Both the position numbers and the translations under genes were made by a program. From NCBI GenBank assembly GCA_021200075.1, contig JAJQGZ010000098.1, forward strand, positions 2,980 through 8,030: 5,051 nt of DNA, read 5' to 3'. Positions within the stretch are counted from its first letter, which is position 1. Each line of letters starts with the position of its first letter. Below, piece after piece: positions 1 to 5,039 of this stretch. Source of the stretch: Clostridiales bacterium (lineage in GTDB: Bacteria; Bacillota; Clostridia; Oscillospirales; Acutalibacteraceae). The notes below the pieces were generated by a model. The model made no database searches, had not been told where the DNA came from, and saw nothing but the letters and a program-made list of their open reading frames with translations.

Positions 1-165
1 TTGATAGCTCTTGCTAAAATTACGCTCCACAGCAAGCAAACAAAATTTCAAAACCTACCAAATACCCCACAAAACTGATTTTTTAAAAAATTTTAAAAAA
101 ATTTGCCAAAAAAGAGAACCGAATTTGATTTTGCCGTGTCTATTTATTGTAAGGCAAAAAATATA

Positions 166-179
166 GCTGTGTAAACAGC
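166..179 (+). other. Small hairpin with GNRA-type loop in the LRR leader
   Basis: GCTGT (166-170) pairs perfectly with ACAGC (175-179) around the four-base loop GTAA, which as RNA is a GNRA tetraloop. It has no T-run after it, so it is not a terminator. It may be part of a folded 5' leader of the LRR gene. Whether the region is transcribed is not shown by the sequence, and a 5-bp stem can arise by chance. Confidence 0.3.
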
Positions 180-207
180 AGCTAAGAGAAAGCATCAAAA
201 CAAAATC

Positions 208-231
208 GGAGGTGTCCTAAATATGATTTAG
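208..231 (+). promoter_or_regulatory. Two-codon reading frame (Met-Ile-stop) with strong SD inside an inverted repeat
   Basis: GGAGGT (208-213) lies 9 nt before ATG (223-225), which is followed by ATT and the stop TAG (229-231). The ATG is exactly the three-base loop of a perfect 6-bp inverted repeat, CTAAAT (217-222) and ATTTAG (226-231). The SD and spacing are as good as those of the real genes here, but only two codons follow. It could be a leader element affecting ribosome loading upstream of the LRR start at 287, or a coincidence in A/T-rich DNA. No known leader family is recognised. Confidence 0.2.
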
Positions 232-271
232 CCTGCACAATCAAACAAAAATCGACAAAACTAATCTATTT

Positions 272-277
272 AAGGAG
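272..277 (+). promoter_or_regulatory. Ribosome binding site of the LRR gene
   Basis: AAGGAG sits 9 nt before the ATG at 287. It decides this start and matches the SD style of the other two genes in the window. Confidence 0.85.
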
Positions 278-286
278 TTAATTATT

Positions 287-1423
287 ATGAAAATAAAGAA
301 ATTCTTATCCCTATTTTTATCCCTTGCAATTCTTTGCACAATAACCGCCGGTCTTGATTTGACAGCTTTTGCAGATACTTACAGCGGTACCTGTGGTGAC
401 AGCGTTACATGGTCGTTCGATACCGATACCGGAGAACTCACGATTTCCGGTAGTGGGAATATGAAAGATTATGGCTCATCTTCAAGTGTACCGTGGTATA
501 AATATAGAACATATATAAGTACAGTGACGATTGAAAATGGTGTGACAAACATAGGCGGTTATGTTTTTTACGATTGCAGAAGTTTAACAAGTATAACAAT
601 TCCTGACGGCATAACGACCATAGGCGGTTTTGCATTTTATGAATGCTCAAGTTTAACAAACATAATGATACCCGAAAGCGTAACAAGTATAGGAAATTCT
701 GCTTTTTCTTATTGCTCAAGCTTAGAAAGTATAACAATTCCGGGCAGTGTAACAAGTATAGGCGATTTTGCATTTTGCAATTGCACAGGTTTGACAAGTA
801 TAACAATTCAGAATGGAATAACAAGCATAGAAGGTTATGTATTTACAGCTTGTACAAGTTTGACGGCTATAGTTGTATCCTCTAATAATGAGTATTATAC
901 ATCCGATGACGGAGTATTATTTAACAAGGATAAAACAGAGATTATTTGTTATCCTATTGCAAAAGCAAATAATACTTCTTATACTGTTCCTGACAGTGTA
1001 ACAAGTATTTGGGATGATGCTTTTTCGTTTTGCACAAATTTAAAGAGTGTAATAATTTTAGATGGTGTGACAAGTATAGGGAGTGTTGCATTTTATGTCT
1101 CAGGCGTAACCGATGTGTATTATTCCGGAACTGAAGGCGACTGGAATAATATAACGATTGGAAGTAATAACACTAACTCAACTAAGGCAAATATTCATTA
1201 CCAAACTGCGAGTGATGATTATGTTATAAGTTCCGAGACGGCGGCAACTTGTACCGAAGACGATGTAATTGTTTACACCTGTCCGCATAATTACACCAAA
1301 ACTGTAAAAGTACCTGCGACAGGTCACACTGAATCCGAAGCAGTAATTGAAAACGAAGTTTCCGCCACCTGCACCGAGGACGGTTCATATGACACTGTAG
1401 TTTATTGCTCAATATGCAAATAA
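287..1423 (+). CDS. Secreted leucine-rich-repeat (BspA-like, LRR_5) protein, N-terminal part, 378 aa
   Basis: Residues 1-29 form a signal peptide: a basic start, a hydrophobic core and an Ala-Phe-Ala cleavage site before Asp30. Residues 32-61 (SGTCGDSVTWSFDTDTGELT and following) are the N-terminal cap often seen in clostridial BspA-like proteins. LRRs of the Treponema pallidum/BspA type (SLTSITIPxxVTSIGxxAFxxC) run from about 77 to 272. Their Cys residues fall at 97, 120, 143, 166 and 189, an exact 23-residue period. A 37-residue island follows (about 198-232, DGVLFNKDKTEIICYP), then two more repeats and a linker with VYYSGTEGDWNNITIG. From 319 Cys-rich modules begin (CTEDD, PATGH). The frame stops at 1421-1423 in the middle of a CxxC module, so the product is truncated relative to what follows in the next frame. 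The family is surface exposed and often binds host or matrix proteins; the ligand here is unknown. Confidence 0.85.
   Translation: MKIKKFLSLFLSLAILCTITAGLDLTAFADTYSGTCGDSVTWSFDTDTGELTISGSGNMKDYGSSSSVPWYKYRTYISTVTIENGVTNIGGYVFYDCRSLTSITIPDGITTIGGFAFYECSSLTNIMIPESVTSIGNSAFSYCSSLESITIPGSVTSIGDFAFCNCTGLTSITIQNGITSIEGYVFTACTSLTAIVVSSNNEYYTSDDGVLFNKDKTEIICYPIAKANNTSYTVPDSVTSIWDDAFSFCTNLKSVIILDGVTSIGSVAFYVSGVTDVYYSGTEGDWNNITIGSNNTNSTKANIHYQTASDDYVISSETAATCTEDDVIVYTCPHNYTKTVKVPATGHTESEAVIENEVSATCTEDGSYDTVVYCSICK
515..853 (+). repeat. Tandem 69-bp repeats encoding 23-residue LRR_5 units
   Basis: Five consecutive units repeat with strict 69-bp spacing. Each carries variants of AGTTTAACAAGTATAACAAT followed by a GTAACAAGTATAGGC-like stretch and a GCATTTTA...TGC end. 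The copies have diverged by substitution but not in length. The array resumes after a 37-codon island at about 980-1100. Such arrays can change copy number by recombination. Confidence 0.8.
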
Positions 1424-1691
1424 GGAGCTGAGCAGGGAAACCGTTACAGTTCCTGCCACGGGTCATACTTACGACAACGGAGTTGCAACCGACCCGACCT
1501 GCACAATCGACGGTTATACAACCTACACCTGTACGGCTTGCGGTGATACATATACAAGCGATACGATTCCCGCCACAGGACACAGCTATATATCAACGGT
1601 TGTTGAACCTACATACAAAAGCCAAGGTTATACGGAAAATGTATGCAGTATTTGCGGCGATTCATACGCTGATAATTACACCGATAAATTA
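1241..1691 (+). repeat. Four Cys-rich CT-x-x-G / PATGH modules of the surface protein
   Basis: Across the first frameshift, four diverged modules of about 30-40 residues follow one another. The common pattern is CTxxG, a Tyr-rich strand, CxxC, a Thr-rich strand and PATGH. The first has a single C then PHNYT instead of CxxC. Modules 2 and 3 are complete (CSIC and CTAC, each followed by PATGH). The fourth starts PTYKSQGY, keeps CSIC and lacks PATGH. Similar modules are common in secreted clostridial repeat proteins, where they probably act as a stalk. The paired cysteines could form disulfides or bind metal; neither is shown here. Confidence 0.7.
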
Positions 1692-1844
1692 GTTGATACT
1701 TCATCTTCCAATACCGACAGCAGTACTGTAACTCCGTCAACCGATACAACCGCGCCTGATACTTCAACCTCAACAGATACCGATGCTTCGGATTCCTCAA
1801 CTTCATCAGACAGCGAAGCGGTATCGAAGCCAAAAAAAGACTAA
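1422..1844 (+). pseudogene. Second frame segment: Cys-rich modules and Ser/Thr-rich linker
   Basis: Read from 1422 (AAG GAG CTG AGC) the frame stays open to TAA at 1842-1844. It continues the Cys-rich module cut off at 1421: KELSRETVTVPATGH, then a full module with CTAC and PATGH, then a module with CSIC. From about 1692 a linker rich in Ser, Thr and Asp follows (SSSNTDSSTVTPSTDTTAPD and similar), typical of exposed spacers between wall-associated domains. It has no start codon with an SD of its own, so it is a continuation rather than a separate gene. Its end at A7 (1832-1838) is where the next piece takes over one base later. Confidence 0.7.
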
Positions 1845-2122
1845 AATCAAGAAGCTGACGAAAAAGGCAAAGAAGAGCTTTAAAGTAACCTGGAAAAAGA
1901 TTTCGTCCGTCTCGGGCTATCAGGTTCAGTATTCAACTGATAAGAAATTCAGCAAAAAATAAAAAGACCATTACCGTAAAGGGTGCGAAAAAGACTTCAA
2001 AGACAATAAAAGGTTTAAAATCTAAGAAAACTTATTATGTCCGTGTTCGCACATACAAAACAGTAAACGGCAAGAAAGTTTATTCAAATTGGTCAACTGT
2101 AAAAAATGTAGCAGTCAGATAA
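1840..2122 (+). pseudogene. Third and fourth segments: Lys-rich fibronectin III-like C-terminal domain
   Basis: From 1840 the frame reads TKIKKLTKKAKKSFKVTWKK, then SSVSGYQVQYSTDKKFSKK, and stops at 1960-1962. One base on, at 1961, it continues as KKTITVKGAKKTSKTIKGLK, then SKKTYYVRVRTYK and SNWSTVKNVAVR, with the final TAA at 2120-2122. Joined, this is one fibronectin type III-like domain: the VTWKK strand, GYQVQYS, and the TYYVRVRTY strand. Such Lys-rich FN3 domains are frequent at the C-terminus of secreted proteins from Ruminococcus and Eubacterium relatives. The strong basic charge could favour attachment to wall polymers, which is inference. The A6 run 1954-1959 is the break; with five As the domain is continuous. 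Confidence 0.7.
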
Positions 2123-2135
2123 GAGAATAATTACC

Positions 2136-2169
2136 AAAACCCCGAGCTTCGTTTGAAATTCGGGGGTTT
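2136..2169. terminator. Bidirectional hairpin terminator between converging genes
   Basis: CCCCGA (2140-2145) pairs with TCGGGG (2160-2165). The stem extends inward through one wobble and one mismatch to TTC (2148-2150)/GAA (2155-2157), with loop GTTT. AAAA lies 5' of the stem (2136-2139) and GTTT 3' of it (2166-2169). On the minus strand the stem is followed by TTTT, a good rho-independent tail. On the plus strand the tail is TTTAAATTATT, weaker but usable. It lies 14 nt after the surface-protein stop and 35 nt after the sialidase stop, so it serves both. Confidence 0.8.
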
Positions 2170-2204
2170 AAATTATTAAGAACCTTTAAAATGTTTTTAC
2201 CACA

Positions 2205-3542
2205 TCAGATTAAGTCGGATATTTTATATTTTTTAAAGCAGATGTATGAGCTCGGCTGTGCCTCGTAAAGAACTCCTATGTATTCATCATCAATTTGAAC
2301 CAGGCAGGAATATGCGAAAAATCCGTTGTTAATCGGCGTTTTCGTATACCAAATTATGCCGTCCGTTTTTCCGCTTTTTTTGCAGAATTTCCCGACTGTT
2401 ATAACTCCGTTTTCCCTTCTCTTTTCACTTGCGTGGGAGCAGAAAACATAGTCCCCGATGCTGATAACGCTTTTCTGGCACTTAGGCGCATACAACTCGG
2501 TCTTTTTCCCTTTAATCCAATTTTTGCCGTCGTCGTAGGAAATTGAAAGTGGTGTTTTGCCGTATTTCTTTTGCCTGCCGAGACCTATTATTGTTCCGTC
2601 AGGTGCCTGTATCATTTGCCATTCGTCAATGTTGCAGGAATAGGGTTGAGTTACCGTTCGTTTCCAGCTTTCGCCGTTGTTGTCACTGTATATTGAAACC
2701 GTCTCTTTCCTGTCAACATAAAGCGGTATAATGCATTTTCCCTGCTTTGTAGTAAGTCCGACGCCCGGTGCGATTCCGACAAATGTACCATCGGATTTTA
2801 TCAAAAAATCGCTTGTCACATCAACCGGGTCTGACCAGGTTTTGCCGTTGTCGCCGCTTCTGAACATATATATATAATTTCTTTTGGGAGCTTTAAGCGG
2901 TGCGCCGAATGTGATTTTTGCGCCGATTTTGTTTTTACCCGTCTTTCCGTTTAAGAAAATGTTGCCGACATACTTTCCACCTTTATAAAGCGAGCCGTAA
3001 GCATCGGTTACCTTGTAATCGGTTTTGTTCATTTTGCTGTCGATTATATCCTTGTTTTTGTCGATGATATAGAAGTTTCCGTCACGGTCGTAAATAATCG
3101 GGCGAAGCTCGCCGTTATACATAGAGTACGCAAGCTTTTTTTTGTCAAGCAATCGCCTGTTGTGAATGCCTTTACATTCCGGGTAAAAATCTATCAGCAG
3201 CAATACATCTCCGTTCGGAGCGCTCACCATACACGGGTCGATGAAAAATGCGGAAGCGTAACATTCATCGGTTATCCTCGTTTCCCTTGCAGGCGGAGCG
3301 GCAACGGTTTCAATATCGCTCCAGGTTTCTCCTCCGTCCTCGCTTCTCCTTATCACAAGCTCGATAAATCCCCAATCCGCTCCGCAGCTTTGCTTGTCAA
3401 TAGCCGCAATCAGAGTGCTGCCGGATTTTATTAAGCTCGGAATACGAAAAGCTGTTCCCGAGTTTGACTTGTTACTTTGAGCGATAAGCTCTTTTTTTAG
3501 AAATTTCTCATTATTTCCGCAGAATATAACCTTTTCTTCCAT
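2205..3542 (-). CDS. GH33 exo-alpha-sialidase (neuraminidase), NanI-like, no signal peptide, 445 aa
   Basis: The product should hydrolyse terminal alpha-linked sialic acids from glycans. The FRIP motif (32-35) gives Arg33 of the arginine triad. Four Asp-boxes form the propeller signature: SEDGGETW (67-74), SGDNGKTW (229-236), SDNNGESW (286-293) and SYDDGKNW (335-342); the last two are slightly degenerate. Aligned from memory with Clostridium perfringens NanI, the acid/base is Asp56 (in GADWG), the triad is Arg33, Arg323 and Arg376 (in KRRENG), and the nucleophile pair is Glu307 and Tyr426 (in GVLYE). All are present, so an active enzyme is expected. The segments FYPECKGI (119-126) and GSLYKGGKYVGNIF (183-196) match the domain inserted in NanI-type enzymes. 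There is no signal peptide, CBM40 or anchor, and 12 cysteines are present, which suggests a cytoplasmic enzyme acting on imported sialoglycans. The ATG follows AAGGAG by 9 nt. No nan catabolic gene is in the window. Confidence 0.93.
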   Translation of the reverse strand: MEEKVIFCGNNEKFLKKELIAQSNKSNSGTAFRIPSLIKSGSTLIAAIDKQSCGADWGFIELVIRRSEDGGETWSDIETVAAPPARETRITDECYASAFFIDPCMVSAPNGDVLLLIDFYPECKGIHNRRLLDKKKLAYSMYNGELRPIIYDRDGNFYIIDKNKDIIDSKMNKTDYKVTDAYGSLYKGGKYVGNIFLNGKTGKNKIGAKITFGAPLKAPKRNYIYMFRSGDNGKTWSDPVDVTSDFLIKSDGTFVGIAPGVGLTTKQGKCIIPLYVDRKETVSIYSDNNGESWKRTVTQPYSCNIDEWQMIQAPDGTIIGLGRQKKYGKTPLSISYDDGKNWIKGKKTELYAPKCQKSVISIGDYVFCSHASEKRRENGVITVGKFCKKSGKTDGIIWYTKTPINNGFFAYSCLVQIDDEYIGVLYEAQPSSYICFKKYKISDLI

Positions 3543-3551
3543 ATTGCCTTG

Positions 3552-3557
3552 CTCCTT
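3552..3557 (-). promoter_or_regulatory. Ribosome binding site of the sialidase gene
   Basis: On the minus strand AAGGAG lies 9 nt before the ATG at 3542. This supports the start and means that no signal-peptide-coding sequence has been missed upstream in frame with a better SD. Confidence 0.85.
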
Positions 3558-3587
3558 AACTGTAGGTAATTGTACCGTTACTTTATC

Positions 3588-3616
3588 ATTGTAGCATAAT
3601 GCTTAATTATTTAAAA
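3588..3616 (-). promoter_or_regulatory. Probable sialidase promoter with extended -10
   Basis: On the minus strand TGCTACAAT (3588-3596) is an extended -10 (TG-N-TACAAT). TTTTAA (3611-3616) lies 17 nt upstream as a poor -35, so the extended -10 probably carries recognition. Transcription would begin near 3581 and give a leader of about 38 nt. Confidence 0.5.
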
Positions 3617-3635
3617 GCCTTTTTTCAAATAACAC

Positions 3636-3664
3636 TTGAAAAAACTGTTGTAAACAGTTACAAT
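3636..3664 (+). promoter_or_regulatory. Sigma-A type promoter of the iron alcohol dehydrogenase
   Basis: TTGAAA (3636-3641) and TACAAT (3659-3664) are separated by exactly 17 nt, each one base off the sigma-A consensus in five of six or better positions. Transcription would start near 3671, leaving a leader of about 56 nt before the ATG at 3727. The spacer and -10 are filled with inverted repeats, so the promoter is likely controlled. It diverges from the sialidase promoter about 40-70 nt away. Confidence 0.7.
3643..3663. promoter_or_regulatory. Operator candidate: two overlapping inverted repeats, cre-like
   Basis: AACTGTT-GTA-AACAGTT (3643-3659) is a perfect 7-bp inverted repeat. TTGTAA-ACAG-TTACAA (3648-3663) is a second perfect one overlapping it. 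The second fits the Bacillus CcpA cre consensus WTGNAANCGNWWNCAW at 15 of 16 positions; only the central CG is CA. It overlaps the -10 and most of the spacer, so a bound protein would block RNA polymerase. A Rex site was considered because Rex often controls alcohol dehydrogenases, but the arms are two bases too close for its 18-bp form. A TetR-type regulator could use the first repeat. Confidence 0.55.
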
Positions 3665-3712
3665 AAAAATGAAATATTAAGAAACATTCCGTTTTTAGGA
3701 GCTTTCTTTGGA

Positions 3713-3718
3713 AAGGAG
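3713..3718 (+). promoter_or_regulatory. Ribosome binding site of the iron alcohol dehydrogenase
   Basis: AAGGAG lies 8 nt before the ATG at 3727 and decides for this start over the internal ATGs at 3787 and 3796, which have no such SD. The SD sits in the nine-base loop between TTTCTTT (3703-3709) and AAAGAAA (3719-3725), a weak A/U stem that would leave it accessible. Confidence 0.85.
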
Positions 3719-3726
3719 AAAGAAAT

Positions 3727-4935
3727 ATGCTTTGGGAACTTAAAAAATGCTGGTACAGAATTTACCAAAAGGTTTTTAAGGTGGCAATGTGCTTTATGGA
3801 TTGGTCGTCTCCCGAGCTTCTCGAGGGTGCCGGAAGTATTCTTAAATTGCCCGAGCTTATTAAGAGCAAGGGTGTTGATAAGGTTCTGGTAGTTACCGAT
3901 AAGGGGCTTATGGGCCTCGGTCTTCTTGACCCTATGTTTAAGAAGTTAGAGGAAGTCGGAGTCAGCTATGTTGTTTACGACGGCGTTCAGCCAAATCCCA
4001 CAATTCCCAATATTGAGGAATGTAAGGATATGTATGTCAACAATAATTGCAGCGGAATAATTGCTTTCGGCGGCGGTTCGCCTATGGACTGCGCAAAAGC
4101 AGCAGGAGCAAGAGTGGTAAAACCTAAGCAGTCGGTACGGTCTATGAGAGGACAGCTTAAGGTACACAAAAAGCTTCCGCCGTTTTTTGCTGTTCCTACC
4201 ACGGCGGGAACCGGCTCGGAAACTACAGTAGCCGCTGTTGTTACAGATCCCGATACTCACGAGAAAAATGCTATCAACGACACTTGCCTGCGTCCTAAGT
4301 ATGCTGTTCTTGACCCTGAGCTTACAGTCGGCTTGCCGCCCCATATCACTTCTACAACCGGTATGGATGCGCTTACCCACGCTGTCGAGGCTTATATCGG
4401 CAAGAGCAATACTAAGGATACAATAAGAGAAGCCGAAGAAGCTACAAAGCTTATTTTCGATAATATCGAAAATGCATATAACGACGGCAAGAATCTTGAA
4501 GCAAGGGGCAATATGCTCAAGGGCTCTTTCCTTGCGGGCAGAGCGTTTACCCACGCATATGTCGGCAATGTTCACGCTATCGCCCATAATCTCGGCGGTA
4601 TTTACGGCACGCCTCACGGCTTGGCAAATGCTGTTATTATGCCGTATGTTCTCGATTACTACGGCGAAGCTGCATATCCTCAGCTTGCAAAGCTTGCGGA
4701 TATTGTTGGTATCGGCAAAGGGCTTGATACAGCCGGCAAGGGAAAAGCGTTTATTGCCGCTGTTCGTCAGCTTAATAAAAATATGAATATCCCCGAAAAG
4801 TTTGATTTTATCAAGGAAGAGGATATTCCTACTATCGTAGAGCGTGCTTTGAAGGAAGCTAATCCGCTTTACCCGGTGCCTAAAATTATGGATAAAAAAG
4901 ACTGCGAAGCGGTCATCCGTTCTTTTATGGTGTAA
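3727..4935 (+). CDS. Iron-containing (group III) alcohol dehydrogenase, 402 aa
   Basis: This is a cytoplasmic dehydrogenase interconverting an alcohol and its aldehyde or ketone with a nicotinamide cofactor, of the FucO/1,3-propanediol dehydrogenase fold. Residues 30-200 are the nucleotide-binding half, with VTDKGL (56-61), GGGSPMDCAKAAG (115-127) and PTTAGTGSETT (157-167). Asp58 aligns with Asp39 of E. coli FucO, which favours NAD over NADP. The C-terminal half has the metal site: Asp214 and His218 in GMDALTHAVEAY, then His283 and His297 in HAIAHNLGGIYGTPHG, with the FucO spacing between the last two. All four ligands are present, so Fe(II) (or Zn) binding is expected. Residues 1-26 are an aromatic, basic extension relative to FucO, of a kind I recall from clostridial relatives. 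The length is normal for the family. Substrate is unknown; fermentative aldehyde reduction is the likeliest role. It has its own promoter and terminator, hence is monocistronic. Confidence 0.93.
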   Translation: MLWELKKCWYRIYQKVFKVAMCFMDWSSPELLEGAGSILKLPELIKSKGVDKVLVVTDKGLMGLGLLDPMFKKLEEVGVSYVVYDGVQPNPTIPNIEECKDMYVNNNCSGIIAFGGGSPMDCAKAAGARVVKPKQSVRSMRGQLKVHKKLPPFFAVPTTAGTGSETTVAAVVTDPDTHEKNAINDTCLRPKYAVLDPELTVGLPPHITSTTGMDALTHAVEAYIGKSNTKDTIREAEEATKLIFDNIENAYNDGKNLEARGNMLKGSFLAGRAFTHAYVGNVHAIAHNLGGIYGTPHGLANAVIMPYVLDYYGEAAYPQLAKLADIVGIGKGLDTAGKGKAFIAAVRQLNKNMNIPEKFDFIKEEDIPTIVERALKEANPLYPVPKIMDKKDCEAVIRSFMV

Positions 4936-4948
4936 AATTAAAATTTAT

Positions 4949-4978
4949 GAAAGAGGCGGATTCTTGTTCGCCTCTTTC
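4949..4978. terminator. Hairpin terminator after the alcohol dehydrogenase
   Basis: GAAAGAGGCG (4949-4958) pairs perfectly over 10 bp with CGCCTCTTTC (4969-4978) around a 10-base loop, starting 14 nt after the stop codon. The plus-strand tail (TCTCAACATC) is poor in T, so release may rely on the strong stem. On the minus strand the stem is followed by an A/T-rich tail (ATAAATTTTAATTTT), so it may also stop leftward transcription. Confidence 0.7.
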
Positions 4979-5010
4979 TCTCAACATCGAAAAATTTAAT
5001 TGCCTTTATA

Positions 5011-5039
5011 TTCTTTTAAAATATCCGTCCTGCTACAAT
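5011..5039 (+). promoter_or_regulatory. Possible promoter for a gene beyond the window
   Basis: TGCTACAAT (5031-5039) is the same extended -10 as in front of the sialidase. TTCTTT (5011-5016), 17 nt upstream, is a very poor -35. The rest of 4979-5051 shows no gene. No downstream start is visible, so the call is tentative. Confidence 0.3.

Larger units (their letters stand above)
1..286. other. Gene-free A/T-rich region upstream of the LRR gene
   Basis: No reading frame of useful size or recognisable protein is seen on either strand. The region holds an A/T block at 79-104 made of alternating T and A runs. It also holds a loose inverted repeat CTTGCT (10-15)/AGCAAG (31-36), a second TTTTGCC (129-135)/GGCAAAA (153-159), a tight hairpin at 166-179 and a short inverted repeat at 217-231. 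It probably carries the promoter and 5' leader of the LRR gene. The best sigma-A match I find, TTGATT (125-130) with TTGTAA or TGTAAG about 16-17 nt later, is too weak to call. Confidence 0.6.
287..2122 (+). pseudogene. Reconstructed BspA-like LRR surface protein gene, broken by three +1 frameshifts
   Basis: Homology-style continuity shows that one gene of about 610 codons spans this interval, although no single frame does. Piece 1 (287-1420) holds the signal peptide, LRRs and first Cys-rich modules. Piece 2 (to about 1838) holds further Cys-rich PATGH modules and a Ser/Thr/Asp linker. Pieces 3 and 4 (1840 to 2122) together make one Lys-rich fibronectin III-like domain. The frame changes fall at AAA (1418-1420), at A7 (1832-1838) and at A6 (1954-1959). 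Removing one A from each run gives an uninterrupted protein, for example Cys-Asn-Lys-Glu at the first junction. Three +1 shifts bring the last piece back to the frame of the first. The encoded protein would be exported. I see no LPXTG, SLH or dockerin anchor. Whether this is true decay, length-variable A-tracts or assembly error cannot be told from the sequence alone. Confidence 0.8.

Noticed and set aside
79..104. A/T block of T and A runs as a replication origin or AT-rich mobile boundary
   Set aside because: There are no DnaA boxes, iterons, terminal inverted repeats or target duplications. It is more simply intergenic A/T-rich or bent DNA near a promoter.
129..240. c-di-GMP-I (GEMM) riboswitch
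   Set aside because: GGCAAA, a GNRA hairpin and CCTAAA...TTTAGCC are suggestive, but the conserved ACGCAAAGC core and the closing GGTTGCC-like segment are absent and the spacing is wrong. Not annotated as such.
438..824. Minus-strand 128-codon frame across the LRR repeats
   Set aside because: It is a shadow of the 69-bp tandem repeats and shows the same periodic residues; no start signal or known domain.
1483..1692. 69-codon plus-strand frame and the minus-strand frames across 1224-1833
   Set aside because: They are alternative frames of the Cys-rich modules. The module motifs (CxxC, PATGH) appear only in the frame starting at 1422.
3648..3663. Rex (NADH-sensing) operator at the dehydrogenase promoter
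   Set aside because: Rex sites are 18 bp (TTGTNAANNNNTTNACAA). Here the dyad is 16 bp, so the half-sites are two bases too close.
3599..3892. 97-codon plus-strand frame overlapping the dehydrogenase start
   Set aside because: Its ATG at 3599 lies upstream of the dehydrogenase promoter, has no SD, and the frame runs out of phase into the dehydrogenase. The protein looks random.
3946..4617. Long open frame on the minus strand (223 codons) inside the dehydrogenase gene
   Set aside because: It is fully antisense to a clear iron alcohol dehydrogenase, its translation resembles no family, and no SD precedes it. Codon bias of the real gene explains the lack of stops.
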